Origin: Brienomyrus brachyistius
Taxonomy: Eukaryota; Chordata; Actinopteri; Osteoglossiformes; Mormyridae
Reading direction: 5' to 3'
Assembly: GCF_023856365.1 (NCBI RefSeq)
Contig: NC_064555.1
Coordinates: forward strand, 19,788,254-19,852,253
DNA length: 64,000 bases
Shown: positions 12,450 through 24,945 of the stretch, in pieces
Numbering within the stretch: position 1 is the first letter of the stretch
Layout: every line of letters begins with the position of its first letter
Translations under genes and position numbers: made by a program
Notes under the pieces: model-generated
Told to the model about the DNA's origin: nothing
Seen by the model: only the letters and a program-made list of their open reading frames with translations
Databases searched by the model: none

Positions 12450-13177
12450 GTGTGATTTCAGAGTGTCGTAATGTTTGCTTTTTTTTTTTATTGCGGAGCA
12501 ACCAGGTGTCCTCATCTTCACAGAAATGTTACTGCTTCCTTACGCATATAGAAAATAAGAAAACAAAAGACATACATTTTTCTACATTATATTATATTTA
12601 ACATTCTACAAACAATTTGGTAATGTGTGAGTGCTTTAAAAATCTAAAATTTTAATTATCCTGTATAGAACATGTGCTTGGATTAACTGGTACCCATACA
12701 TTGTAAATTAGAGCTTATTCACTGTTACCACGGTGATGTGTGCCACGAACAAATGAACACGTCTACTTCTGTAAGCAAAGAAACCAAAACGGACAACGAA
12801 AACTACAGTAAAGTCAATGACTAGCTTTCAATGGCTGGCTGACTTCAGGTGTCATCCAGCCAAAAGATGTCGAGTGCCTTACTGCATAACCTAAAACAAC
12901 TCTGCACACAGTACTGCTAGACATTCTGCATTTTCCTCTAAGGAACCACCAGCAGTTACTCAGATTTGTGAAACGTTGGTGCTTCTTCCAAGTTGGCACT
13001 ATGGCCCAGTGGGTAGCACTCTTGCCCTAAAATGGATAAATAATTGGCAGATGAATAGATGATGGGCCTTGTCTCTGCCAGGACAGTGCTGATGGTCCTC
13101 TGATTCAGGAGTACAGGTGGTGTTTATTCCTGAGACAGACTATGGATGATGCTCTTAGTAATCAGAGATCTGGGGGC
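12450..13177. other. Intergenic, no gene seen
   Basis: A T-rich tract and AT-rich unique sequence. A SINE-like fragment with a 'GGCCCAGTGGGTAGCACT' head and a nearby 'GGATAAATAATTGGCAGATGAATAGATGATGG' style tail lies near 13000-13060. No coding evidence. Confidence 0.4.
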
Positions 13178-13560
13178 TGAGCAGGTTTTCTCAGCTGGGT
13201 TGAATTAAACTAGAAGTCAAGATTGTCTATTAAAAGTTACGTAAAGAGCATTCTTATTGGACAATCATGACTTCCATATTAAAAGTTAGGTAAGGAGCAT
13301 TCCTATTGGACAATCCTGATTTCTATATTAAAAGTTAGGTAAGGAGCATTCCTATTGGACAATCATGACTTTTATATTAAAAGCTCGGTAAGGAGTATTC
13401 CTTTTGGACAATCATGACTTCTATATTAAAAGTTAGGTAAGGAGCATTCCTATTGGACAATCATGACTTCTATATTAAAAGTTAGGTAAGGAGCATTCCT
13501 ATTGGACAATCATGACTTCTAGCTTAACCCAGCTAACCGAGAAATCCTGCTTTGAGGGAC
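13178..13560. mobile_element. MITE-like element with internal 49-bp tandem repeats
   Basis: Six copies of a 49-bp unit (ATTAAAAG starts near 13229, 13278, 13327, 13376, 13425, 13474), each with GGAGCATTCCTATTGGACAA. The array lies between imperfect inverted ends of about 50 bp: the left side reads GCAGGTTTTCTCAGCTGGGT and then CTAGAAGTCAAGATTGTC, and the right side is its reverse complement with small changes (GCTAGAAGTCATGATTGTCC). This suggests a non-autonomous DNA transposon with an expanded core. Target duplication and superfamily are not resolved. Confidence 0.7.
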
Positions 13561-13849
13561 GCCCCCCTGCTTAGGCTGCAAGAGTCAACAATAAAACTCC
13601 AGATTCCATTGTCCGACAAACAACATTCTAACACTACTCCCCACTTACACATACAAATTTTATTCTGCTAAACACAATATTTCTATTGGTCATTTCTTCA
13701 CCTAATGAGAGCGGTCCAGGGTGTTTAGTAGTTCAAATCTTTAAATAAATTCTAAGTACAATATTTATATACAAAACACGAGCCAGTGATAAGGGTATTA
13801 TCAGCCACATTACACATTAACCCCATACACCCGCTGCTGAAGATAGGTC

Positions 13850-14000
13850 GCTGACAAACCGCAAAGCCTTATTTCTTTTTACTAAGGTAAAGTATGCAGT
13901 GACGTCGGTTGATCCGCTCATTTCGCGGTTCGTCGCGGAGACAGAGGGCTGGAGCGGGAGCAAAGCTGACGTTGATCTGTGTGATTTTGGGCTTCCTAAA
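13850..14000 (+). promoter_or_regulatory. stx12: Candidate stx12 promoter / non-coding first exon
   Basis: A locally CpG-richer patch (about 13900-13970) with a TGACGTC (CRE-like) core at about 13899-13905 is followed by a consensus donor (AAA|gtaaga) at 14001. The first stx12 coding exon at 15188 appears to follow an acceptor-like CTTCAG at about 15164, so a 5' UTR exon here is plausible. This is inference only; a second candidate donor is near 14609. Confidence 0.3.
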
Positions 14001-15187
14001 GTAAGACATTGTTTTATGCATGGTATACAAGGCTTGGGCACGGGATGTTTTTATCTTTTTGTCGTTGGACTTGGCCGGTCAAAGACATTCAGAATGAGAC
14101 AGAAATAAAAGTGATGTGGGGCTGTCGCGGTTAGCCGGCTACAATACAGGATAGATACGGTTAACCTTAGGTGCTGCGTACGGGCATCGCTTATAAGACA
14201 GAGATTACCTTTCTCTTAAGTACCTACCAGCTAGGCAATCAGCAATACAGGGAACTGACCTAAGTCTATTCTTTAGCAAGAGTGTCAGATGCAGAAACGA
14301 GTATAAGGTTTGTTACATCTAGAGAATTTGGAGTAGTAAACGTTGGAGTTTTACCCTTACTGTATTGTGCAGCTTTAAGAAGGTGCATTACATAAGGAAG
14401 TTTACACCGGAAGCAATGATATCAGCTTCTATTTGAATTAAAGAATTTATTTTTTTCGATTTTCATGTTTATTTTGCTGTTGTCTAAGGCAGGTTAAGTT
14501 GTATTTCAGTCCGGGCCTTCGTTCATGTAAACACTCCCTGAGTCATCACCGTCCTGTTTGACCTGCTGGGCTGTTTGATCTGATCCGCAGAGGAGATAGC
14601 GCAGCCAGTAAGACTGTTTGTTTTGGTTTTTAGTACTTTAGTAGTTCAACGAAACAATGTTTCTCCACGTTTTGCTGCATTGTTTCCATGTTTGTGGCCA
14701 TGCCTTTCAAAGATACAGTTTTGTCTTGAATGTCTGGGATGCTTAAGGATTTTTTATGCTCGTTACTAAATTGGTTAAATGTGGAACGAAGTCATACTGG
14801 TTCTCAAGGTGTGCGGTAAACTAAATTTTACATCTGATTTTCCTGCTGAAGCCCTTGTAAGCCATTTTATGGCTCAGTAGGTTTGCTCTGTGTTTTACTC
14901 TCCAGCCCGATTTTGTATCTGAGTCATCCTCAGTTTGACATCATATTTCAGTAGCAGTGCTGTACTATGTTGAAGATATATGGTCCGCATGTGAATTTGA
15001 ACGATGATCCAAGGAGCAGCGCTGAGTCTGAATTAGCCTCTGATGTTGTTCATTGCCTGTTATTGCTAAATATTAACTTGAAGCTCATCATTGGAAACTG
15101 ACCCAAGAAGCAATAATTGTATTTGTTCCAGTGACATGTCTGGCACCTTCTTTCCTCCTTCAGGGGTTCCCCGTGCTTCCCGCCGCC

Positions 15188-18100
15188 ATGTCGTACGGTA
15201 GGCCAGACAGCTACCGGGGGCATCTGAAGCACTTCAGCTCCCTCATACAGATATGCAGTGCCAACATCCAGAGGATCACACACAACAGTAAGTGGCTGTA
15301 TTTGATCAAATCCCACTCCTGCTCCCAGGGCCCAGTATGGGCTCTCCCCTCAGCTCATCCAAATCTGCGCCAAATCACTTAAATAATTGGTCTACATCAG
15401 AAATGACTACATTCATCGTGTCTTCCCTCAATTGCCTCAAAAACAGTGATGACCTTAACTTGGGGAGATCAGCTAACATCAACACAGCCCAAAACTTTTC
15501 ACAGCCTTTTTCAAGTACTCTAAAAGTAAAGAGTGATCTGAATGAAACCGATAGTCACAAAACTGTTTTTGGACTGTGGGGGGAAACCGGAGTAAGGTAA
15601 TACATATCAACATGAAAATAACTTGCTAATTTACATCAATTACCAGTTTTTTCACTTTAACAGACATTTACTGATGAATTTAAAGTAAAGTGTAGTGGAA
15701 ACAAAACAATTTACCGCATTTAGTCGTTCTGGGGAGTGTCTAATCACTTTGATGTATGAATTTACTAATAAAATCAAAAAAACATACAATATTACATATT
15801 CAAAGTGATATTACAATTGTTCGCGTTAGCATGCCAAATGCAAATGCTATCTTGGCAAATAGCCCGCGTTCACTAATATGACTGCTTCTTACCTTGTGCC
15901 GTTCGGCTGCTGCTGTGGTCGTTCTCGTTTCTACTTCAGTCATCGTGATAAAATATGCCTCTCTCCTTGTTGCTGGTCATCATGAATTAAAATGGTGCGA
16001 GTGACAGCAGAGTAGTGCTCATACATGGAAATGCTGCCCGCAGCAGGTGCTGTAGCACAGTTGTGATTTTACATGAAGGATTTTTTATTTGTATTTTTTT
16101 TTGTGAAAATTATGCGATAGGATAGAAAATATGCAGCATCGCGAAAATATGCCGTAAATTGCTCATTTCGCAGGATTTCACTCGATTGCAAAATTTCGAA
16201 AAACTGGAGGGACAGACTATATTACCAAAAGTATTGGGAAACCCCTCCAAGTCATTGAATTCTATCACTTCTATAGCCACAGGTGTATGAAAGCAAGCAC
16301 CATAGGCATGCAAACTGCTTCTACAAACATCTGCAAAAGAATGGGTTACTCTCAGGAGGAATTCAAGCATGGTACTGTGACAGGATGCCACCTGTGCAAT
16401 AAATCCATTCGTGAAATTTGGTGTGGGGTTGTTTTTCAGGGGTTGGGCTTAGCCCCTTAGTTCCAGTGAAAGGAACTCTTAATGCTGCAGCTTTCAAAGC
16501 CATTTTGGACAATTTCATGCTCCCAGCTTTGTGGGAACAGTTTGGGGATGGTCCCTTCCTGTTCCAGCATGACTGTGCACCAGTACACAAAGCAAGGTCC
16601 ATAAGGACATGGTTGGGTGAGTCTGATGTGGAAGAACTTGGCTGGCCCTGACCTCAACCCGATAGAACACCTTTCGGATGAATAATAGTGGAGACTGCGA
16701 GCCAGGCCTTCTCATCCAAAATCACTGGCTGACCTGACAAATGCTCTCCTGGAAGAATGGTCAAAAATTCCCATAAACACACTCCTAAACTATGTGTACA
16801 GCCTTCCCAGAAGAGCTGTAGCTGCAAAGGGTGGACCAACTCCATATTAAAGCCTATGCATTCAAATAAAAAATAATAAAAATAAAAACTGTAAAAATGT
16901 ATTAAGAATGGGATGTCATTTAATTTCATGTTTGTGTAAAGGCAGGTGTCCCAATACTTTTGGCAATATAGTATATATAGTTTGTTAATAGCATAATATT
17001 GTTGGTCTGCAGTTATTTTATTGTGGTTTGTGTTCAGCTCCATATAATCTGGTGAAGTCATGTTGGTTAGTGTTGTTCATTCAGATATAAGCTTTTAGAA
17101 TTGTGGAATTGTTAGCGGTATTTGTGCTTTGAGACAAAAGATAAAAAAGGCAAATAAAAGTAATGTACATCTATCTTATTTTGCATTGTAAAAAAAAAAA
17201 GTAACTGATTTTCTGCTCGAAGATTATAGTGTGCTTATGATGGCCTACTACTTTTTTAAAGTAACACGAGTTTACAAAAGGTTGTACTTTTTTTTTTCCT
17301 GCAAACAAAATCGCAATTGAAAATTTTTATTGAGGTACTTCAATACTGTGTTAAATTTCTAAAATCGTATTGTATTTCTATATTTTTGTTGGTGTCGTAT
17401 TAAAGTTTGAAATTTTGGTATCGTGAATATTATCGTGGTATCGTGACAATATATTAGAGTAAACAGTATGCTTGTAATGTCTCTGGATGTATTATTGGTC
17501 AGCGTAAATAAATATGAAAAACTGTAATGTGGGAGAGAGATCTGTCTGAATTAGGTCATGTCTTAAGCATGTAAACCTAATGGTTAATCTCTTCTATGAC
17601 ACACATTGCATAAGTTCTTGCTGTTTTCCCCTGTCCACAGCGGCTCAGATTAAGAGCCTGGTGAACCAGATTGGGACCAGGCAGGACACGAGTGAGATGC
17701 GGGAGAATCTGTGAGTTTATGCCCTGGGTCTTTCACTCGCATTGCATGAGGAGGGTTGCAGTGTCAGTACCCTCAAATGTACCTTTTTTTTTATTATTTT
17801 TTTAAGTGTCACTGTGTGACATCATCATTGGTGTCCGTTTGGCATACATCAGAAGAGTAAGATTTCTGTGTGAAGCAGCAGACCTCTGTGAGGCATATGT
17901 ATGCTAATCTATCCCTGAAGCACATTGTTACCCGATGCTTGGATTTAAGTCTTCTCTGCTTGTACAGACAGCAGCTACAGCAGAATACCAACCAACTGGC
18001 TAAAGAGAGCAACCGACTTATAAAAGACCTGGGCTCACTGCCGTTACCTACGTCTCCATCAGAGCAGGTGCCCCTGGGGATGCATGCGGCTGACCGTGGG

Positions 18101-19513
18101 AATGTTCTGAGTTTTTTTTTTTTTTTTTTTTTTTCTATTTTTTTTTTTTTTGCGTGTACATGTGATCATGTGCATGGCTTCTTTCCCTCAGAGGCAGCAG
18201 AAGATCCAGAAGGAGCGGCTAATGAATGACTTCACGGCCGCTCTTGGTAACCTGCAGGCTGAACAGCGCCGTGCCGCCCAGCGGGGGAAGGACTCCGTGG
18301 CTCGGGCACGAGCCGCTTCCCGCCTCTCTGTAAGGCCTGTGCGCCTCTGCTCTTCTAGCTGTGACCCGTGCCCTCCTTCCCTGTCCAACCATGACTTGAT
18401 TTTATCCACAGCAGTCAGAAGATGGCAACCGTGAAGATCCGCTGATCTCCTTTGAATAGTGAGTTACTTTCCGTCACTTGGGGTGACCCTAGGCTGCTGT
18501 CCGGGGGACCTGGTGGGCGATTCTTATTTTGGTAATGAAGTGCATCCTTGTGGGTGTGACTTCACTAATGTAATCATGTGACACTGTGTGGAGCGTAATC
18601 TGCAGCCCTTGTGTCCTCCTGACGTTCTGCCCCATAGCCAGGATGCCTGGGGGCAGACGGGGGCCCAAACACAGGAGCCCTCAATCACCGAAGAGGACCT
18701 GGAGCTCATCAAGGAGAGAGAAACAAGCCTGCGGCAGCTGGAGGTGTGTGTCTGATCTCTCCTAGTGTCACTTCGACGTGCTCACGGCTTCAGACTTCAA
18801 GGTTATTCCCAACATTTGCAGTCAGACATCATGGATGTGAACCAGATCTTCAAGGACCTGGCAGTGATGATTCATGACCAGGGCGACGTGGTTGGTAGGT
18901 GGTGTTCAGTAGGGGGGGGAGGGGTTGCACATCTGCTTGTGCGTGTGGTTCTTGGACCCTCTGAGTAGTGGTGTGTTTATGTGTGCCAGACAGCATAGAG
19001 GCGAACGTGGAGAGCACACAGGTACATGTGGAGCATGCTGTGGACCAGCTACATCAGACAGCCCACTACCAGGTAAGAATACCTCTACTTTGTTCAGGGT
19101 AATTGTTTCTTCTTTAAAATGGGAAACAGATGATGTAATTTAATCTAATCCAATGACTGCTGTTGCACTCTTGGTCAAGTTGCCGTTTCCCACATTGCTT
19201 CCATCAGCTGTTTAGTGGTTTAAGGCAACTCAGTCATGTAGGACAAATACCTCTTCTGAGCAGCTAAATTACAGTCCTGCTATGACAGTGGGAAGATGGG
19301 CAGTTGAATTTACTAAGACACGATTGACAGCATTGCTGTCGAATAAGAGGCCGGCTATTTGGAAAGTACCAAATAGAACCTGGAAAGTTCTGGAAAGGCG
19401 CTTCCTCTGCTTTCCTTCAGGACAAGTCCCGTAAGAAGATGTGCGTCCTGATCCTGGTGCTGACGGTGGTAGCTGTTGTCCTGGCCATCGTCATCTGGCT
19501 GGCCACCAGCTGA
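15188..19513 (+). CDS. stx12: Syntaxin-12 (endosomal Qa-SNARE)
   Basis: Tail-anchored Qa-SNARE of recycling and late endosomes; pairs with other SNAREs to drive endosomal membrane fusion. Nine exons: 15188-15287, 17641-17710, 17968-18067, 18192-18329, 18412-18458, 18638-18743, 18822-18894, 18990-19072 and 19421-19513. Phases close and give 269 aa (human 276). The start is in a strong context (GCCGCCATGT). The N-terminal syntaxin helical domain spans about residues 12-125 ([20 protein letters not shown], then [12 protein letters not shown]). The SNARE motif is about 170-235, with the Qa zero-layer glutamine at about Q207 (in MIHDQGDVV). A basic KSRKKM stretch precedes a single C-terminal membrane helix (about 247-267). 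The acceptor of exon 5 is a CAGCAG tandem. Syntaxin-7 is the nearest alternative, but the [11 protein letters not shown] and [13 protein letters not shown] segments fit syntaxin-12 better. Confidence 0.95.
16216..16972 (+). mobile_element. Internally deleted Tc1/mariner element in stx12 intron 1
   Basis: The ends are inverted: ATTACCAAAAGTATTGGGA at about 16220 and TCCCAATACTTTTGGCAATA at about 16950-16970, both next to TA-rich sites. The inside has part of a DDE transposase in broken frames: a glycine/tryptophan-rich segment with WGCFSG, then FQHDCAPVH holding the second catalytic aspartate, and a degenerate DLNPIEH equivalent near 16650. At about 0.75 kb, against roughly 1.3-1.6 kb for a whole element, it is a dead deletion derivative. 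It sits in the 2.35-kb first intron of stx12. Confidence 0.85.
18113..18151 (+). repeat. Long T tracts upstream of stx12 exon 4
   Basis: Two poly-T runs (about 22 and 14 T), separated by CTA, lie 40 nt upstream of the exon 4 acceptor at 18190-18191. They may simply extend the pyrimidine tract. Confidence 0.8.
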
Positions 19514-19961
19514 ACCAGCTCATGGATTTACCCACCTGGATGTTGCACTAGGAGACCAACTCCTATTGACCAAGACCTCTTTTTTGGAGAGGCGTCTGTC
19601 TAGGATGATTTGGTGTGGGGCTGATGTGTTTTTTGGGGAGCGACGTGTAGCCCCTGTGACTGGGCTCTGGCTGTGGTTAAGGGGTGAGCTTTTCTTCCAT
19701 GAGCGATTGAGATTGTGGATGGGGCTTTGAATGTGATGCTTTGGATAAAAACGTCTGCAGCTGAGAAATGTTTTTGTGAGTTAGGAGTGGGGATTTTGGA
19801 CTGATGGGTGGTGATGTTTAGATATTTTAAGGTATGGTATGTTAGACACCTGGGAATTCTGTTTGGGGACTTATTTATGAAGTACTATCCTATATGTAAA
19901 GTTTCCTTTACAATAGTAATATACTGCACTAACCCTTATTTTGCACTGCTTATGGTCAACA

Positions 19962-20058
<97 letters not shown>

Positions 20059-20840
20059 CAACAAGCTCCTGGTCATCTGAAGTTCTGTCAGGGGATTGGC
20101 TATGATGTGGTTATCCCTACAACTGGTGTGTTATAGCGGATACGTGAGCATACAGATTAAGAACAATAGCTAGATATGATTACAATGGCAGCTTAACACA
20201 TTAGAATGTCAGCGATGATTTAATGCAATAGTCAATGAAAATCTTCATTCAGCGTTTTACATTATTACTGTCACTGGTGGATGTTATCGAAATGCACTTC
20301 ACATGCTGGTCACGTGATTAATAAGAACTGTTTAACTGCATAATGATGCTGCAATCCACAATGTACAATTTTTAAAACAATAATATTTCTATAATTAAAC
20401 GCCACTAGAATGGTTCAAGCAAATTTGCTTTTTAAAGTTGATTTTTTTTTTATTGCTGGCTGAAGGTACCTATGATTGGGCTGGAATCTTTTCCTGGTTG
20501 AGGGGTTGGATCAGTTGCGCTTTCAACACACGTGACAAAATTGCTTTATGTATGTTGACAAAATGATAAGTACAAGAATATATGCTCAGGTAATATTACT
20601 GGGAGAGACACCTGACTTCAGTGTTGCGTTAAGGTTGCTCTTCTCTGTGCAGAGTTTTTATGGACCGAACAGCTTAATCAGACTGCTTAAATGCAATAAG
20701 CTTATTAATGCCACATGCATAGAATGTGGCTTCCCAAGACAAGTGTTGAAAAGCATTATCCAAGTTGGAGGAAAACAGCGGCATCTAGTGGTATTTGACA
20801 GTATGTGTATGCACACTAAATAAAACCGCAGTGCCTCTTT
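19514..20840 (+). other. stx12: Probable 3' UTR of stx12, with (GT)46
   Basis: Non-coding sequence follows the stop. A 92-bp GT tract (19965-20056) lies inside it. An AATAAA at 20818-20823 is the first strong poly(A) signal candidate. The 'CTTTGGATAAAAACGTCTGC' at about 19739-19758 looks like a SINE tail remnant. Confidence 0.45.
19965..20056 (+). repeat. (TG)46 microsatellite
   Basis: 46 uninterrupted TG dinucleotides, the longest such tract in the window, in the presumed stx12 3' UTR. Likely highly polymorphic. Confidence 0.97.
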
Positions 20841-21674
20841 GTATTTAAGGTTGCTATCTTGAGATTAACGAAACCCGCCTTGTTTCCCAGAATACTTCTC
20901 TGCTGTCACCAAGCTCCTTTTATATAGCGGTCTGTGAATTTTCTGTGTCCTGCTAATTCAGAAGTCCTGGCTTCCACTGTTCCATAGTTAAATAGCTGGC
21001 TGCCTACCAACTCAACTGTAGGGCCACATTAAGGCCGTATCTCATTGACACATACCAGTATATTTCTTTTATCCGACTTCTGTGCTCTAATAAAAGTTGC
21101 ATGAGGCTGTAAGGGGGTCATTCTGATCACACACAGCGGAAAAACCGGTTAAAAACACTTTACAAATGTGTGGTTTACCGTGTTTTTTATTGGAGATATT
21201 ATAGATATTATTGTATTTTTTTAAAAAACAAAAACACAAAACGTGGCGTATGCTCTGTGAAGCCACATGACTTTGGTAACCACTGGATCTCTGGGGGGGG
21301 TGGGTGTGCCCAGTGCAACCCAGTGAAGATGAACTGCACCAAGGGTCCTATCTCTGCTCCGGAGGACTCCTGCCTGCAGGACCGATAGCTGCCAGTTAGG
21401 GTATGTGCCTTGTCTGATGACAATTGATAACATGAAACCATTCTGCTAATTCTCTACTTTCTGATACTTGAAAATATGAGCATGGATGCAGTCTTTCTCA
21501 AGACATCTAATATTATTTTTTGTTTTCTGGAATTAAAGATGTTACATCTTTTAGGTTTAAACCTGTTTCTTTGTTATTAGAATTAAACCTGTTTCTTTGT
21601 ACACGGTTCATAAAGTAGCAACAATTAACTTATGCGAACACCTGGTATTAATTTAAAGCAAACCAGACTGTTTG

Positions 21675-21780
21675 CAGCCATCCGTTTTCCATAACCCTGT
21701 ATCTAGGCAGGGTCACGGTCTGCCTGGAGCCCATCCCAGGAAGCAGAAAGCAAGAGGATGCCAGTCCATCACAGAAAACA
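21675..21780 (-). mobile_element. SINE 3'-end fragment, minus strand
   Basis: The sequence reads as the reverse complement of the 3' half of the teleost SINE seen at 55.1 kb (CCATCC...TTTTCC, CAGGGTCACGG, GGAGCCCATCCCAGGAAGCA, GCCAGTCCATCACAG). Confidence 0.65.
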
Positions 21781-22749
21781 GATTCTACTTAAAATTCACA
21801 AGTATTTTCCAGCGTATTTACGATTCTGTTATGAAATGTAAATATGACTCACTGAACATATTGTGGGTGACTGTTTTTAGCCTATGAGATGATGTGCACA
21901 TTTAATTACTGCTAAGTGCAATGCTCTCAGTCAGTATTATGCTCACGTGCACGGTAGCGTGCATCCCCCCTCCCCCTCCATAACATTCCCATGATTTTAT
22001 ACAGTAGCTGCCACTATACACAAGCCGCCATTTGTTGTCCATCTACGACACGGTATCAGCTCCCCTGGCTCGAATGCAAGCAAAAGCTCTTCCCCAGATG
22101 GAGGTTGGATGTTGACGTCAGAAGCTGAATTTGGTTTCTCGGATATTCAAAGCCTTTTATAAAACGGACATGCATAATCACATAAAACATATGCGTTAAC
22201 GGGGTAGTATGATACGCAGTGCAATTTAAATACATGCTATATTTAGTATATTATTCATCGCCATCGCTCACTTAGACGCATTTTACTATAAAAATCGGAT
22301 AAAAAAAACACAGGCATATATACAAAAAATATTTGCAATTTATATAGCATATCTTGCATAATATGCTATAGTCCGGCGTGATGAGCGCTTACACCTGCTA
22401 AACCTCTTCAGTACGACCAGACAGCAGGATTCCAATAGCCTTCTGAGGGTGGGGGGTGGGTGGGGGGGGCGGAGAAGCTCTTCTCTGTGATATGGGCATG
22501 GGGGGGGGAAGCCGCTCCGTGACGTTTCATTTTTTTTTCCAGCGCGAGGAAGGCCGTGTCCGTAAAAACTGCAGAATGCCTCAAAGTGGCAAATTACGGT
22601 AAATAACAAGATAGAACTGGAGGCAGCTCTTAAAGACTATAAGGTAAACAACATGATGTATGAATACATTTCGTAGTCACATATTTAGATATATTTTGAT
22701 TTGATTTTTTTATTTCAAATATGATATTTAATATTTTCGGATCCGTGTG

Positions 22750-22783
22750 TGTGTGATATATGTGCACACACATATATCACACA
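22750..22783. repeat. Perfect 15-bp inverted repeat with 4-nt loop
   Basis: TGTGTGATATATGTG is followed by CACA and then the exact reverse complement. It is made of GT/AT dinucleotide runs, so it may be a by-product of a microsatellite. It is too short for a microRNA precursor. Confidence 0.9.
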
Positions 22784-24694
22784 GGCGTAGACCCACGGAT
22801 AAACATTTGCATGACATGCTCACACTCTGACTCTGTTCGGTCACTCAGTGCGGTCAAGTTTTAATGTTTTTTTCCGTTTTGTCCAAGTGTTTCATTATCG
22901 TCCGGGTTGATCAGATCTTTCTTTTTACTTGAACACGTACCGCTGACCATAACCACCGCGGTGCGCCCAGGACCGTCTGTGCGGGACGGCAGCTCCTCGG
23001 TGACAGTCGGCAGGCAGAACATCGTGTCTCCGCTATTGACCGGATAACACTACAGTTGCCATTCTTGGTGCGCTAGACCGAGATCAGACGCTGTCAAAAT
23101 AAATACGAAGAGAAAAACAACGTACGGTGTTAGTATAAAAAATCTGGGTTATTGTTTTATTGTGTACGCCATCGATCCTGATACTCCGTAAACAGCCTGT
23201 CCGTGCGAAGGCAGGGCTGTTGCCAGATCCCTGCTGCATTCGTGCCCGTGTCAGCTTGTGCGCACCCTGACGGATCCCTATCAGAGATCAAACAAACTAG
23301 TGGTACTGCGCCCAACTGTCCTTATTCCGTACGTGCGGGAATGCAGCGGGATGTTGTTGTTCCTGCACGCTCATTTGGAGGAGGCTCTCAGTAGTGATCA
23401 AACCTCCTTTCTGCGGCGTGCTTGTTGTCACTATCCATGCCTTACTTTCAGCCGTGATGCCTTTTCTTTCTGCACCGTTTTTCATATTATGCCTTCTGGA
23501 CACCGATGTGTGGTGTTTTGTTGGTCTTCGTGACAGAATCTCGGAAATATTTGGACATCTAAGGTGGCGTCCGTGAAACGTTGCATTTGCGTTTCCTCGG
23601 CTTTTGTTTGTATAGTTGATGGGACGTCCAGTCACCTTCACGCTTATGATTTAGACCTATATATTTTGAGATTAGACCTGGGATTAATACAAGTTCGAAT
23701 TGCAAGAGGGTACACATTGTTTTTCCTTGTAGTTTTTCCTTCAGTTTTACTTGTGATAAATTTCTAATTTATTTTGTCGTTTTTAAATATCAAAGTGCAG
23801 AATGATGGTTCAGTTCCTGTCCCAGCTCCTGCTTGCGAGTTTAACATTCTCCCCGTGTGCCAGTGTACTTTCTCAAATTTTGGTTGCTCTCCATAGCCTG
23901 AAGTTGCATCTTGTGTATGAGATTGTGTGTGTGTGTGTGTGTGTGTGTTATCTCAGACTGACTGCTCTCTCCTGTTGGTGTGTCCTGCCTGGAACAGGCT
24001 GTTCAGGAAAAATGAATGAATGAAAATTAATAATGGAACACAATTAAACTAGCAAGGATTTTCAACCACATAAATCATTACAAGTATAAGGCTGGCCTAT
24101 CTGAATCCCATTTGATGCAATCACTATATCAGGAAATAGTTTATTTCTGTGGGATGGTTAACTGGGTTTAAAAGACGATTCTCTGTTGCAGTGGCTAATC
24201 CAACTGACTGGAGTTACATCCAGTCAATCATCACTCTACAATTATGTGCAGTTTTTGCTTGGCACAAATCGGTTTCGTTTGACATGAATCGTTGCACAGG
24301 AGTTGCCCCCTCGCAGCACGCAGCTTTAACAGGTGCATGGCCAGCATCTGTCCTTAGCCTTCCATGAGGCTGCGCATTCATACAAACGTACTGGTCCATT
24401 AGCTTGTGAGAACGAGCCTCGCAGGTAAGCGGGAGCAGTGCCTACTGAAGAGCTTTGAGATATGTTACGGAAATGAAGCATCTTTAGCGCTATCAGAGCA
24501 GACTTCACTCCTGAGGATAGAGAAAACGGAACTGATGTGATGGGAAGACAGGCAGATTAGACGCAAAAACCGGGAAAGCAGAAGGAGGCGGCTGATTCAG
24601 AGGCTCACGTTTAGACATATTATTTTAATGTGTGATGTATATTTTGATATTTGCCAACATGCGTTATGAATCCACAATAATTGAATAAAAAGGC

Positions 24695-24945
24695 TTGTAC
24701 AGTGCAGTGGGTGGCACTGCGCCCCCCCCCCCGACTATCGGAGGCCACATGTCCCCCACCACGCACAGTCGAAGAAGATGCAATTAGGCAAGCTGATGTC
24801 TCAGCTACCCTTAATGTGTAGCTGGTGTGTGCCATGCAGTGACCTGGCATCGCATCCTGCCCCCTCTTTCATTCCCTAAGCTTTCTTGGATAGACTCTAG
24901 GCTGACTGGCATCCTGCATAATGGGTAACGGAAGATGGAAGAATG
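24695..24945 (+). mobile_element. tRNA-derived SINE, degraded, with poly-C insertion
   Basis: The head GTGCAGTGGGTGGCACTGCG runs into a 12-nt C run, then a SINE body (GTGTAGCTGGTGTGTGCCATGCAGTGACCTGG) and a tail ending GGAAGATGGAAGAATGAA. A second short SINE-like head (GTGCCTCAGCATTGTTACCTCAC) follows at about 24958. Confidence 0.55.

Noticed and set aside
22340..22609. Minus-strand 89-codon ORF
   Set aside because: Composed of G/C homopolymer runs with no recognisable domain.
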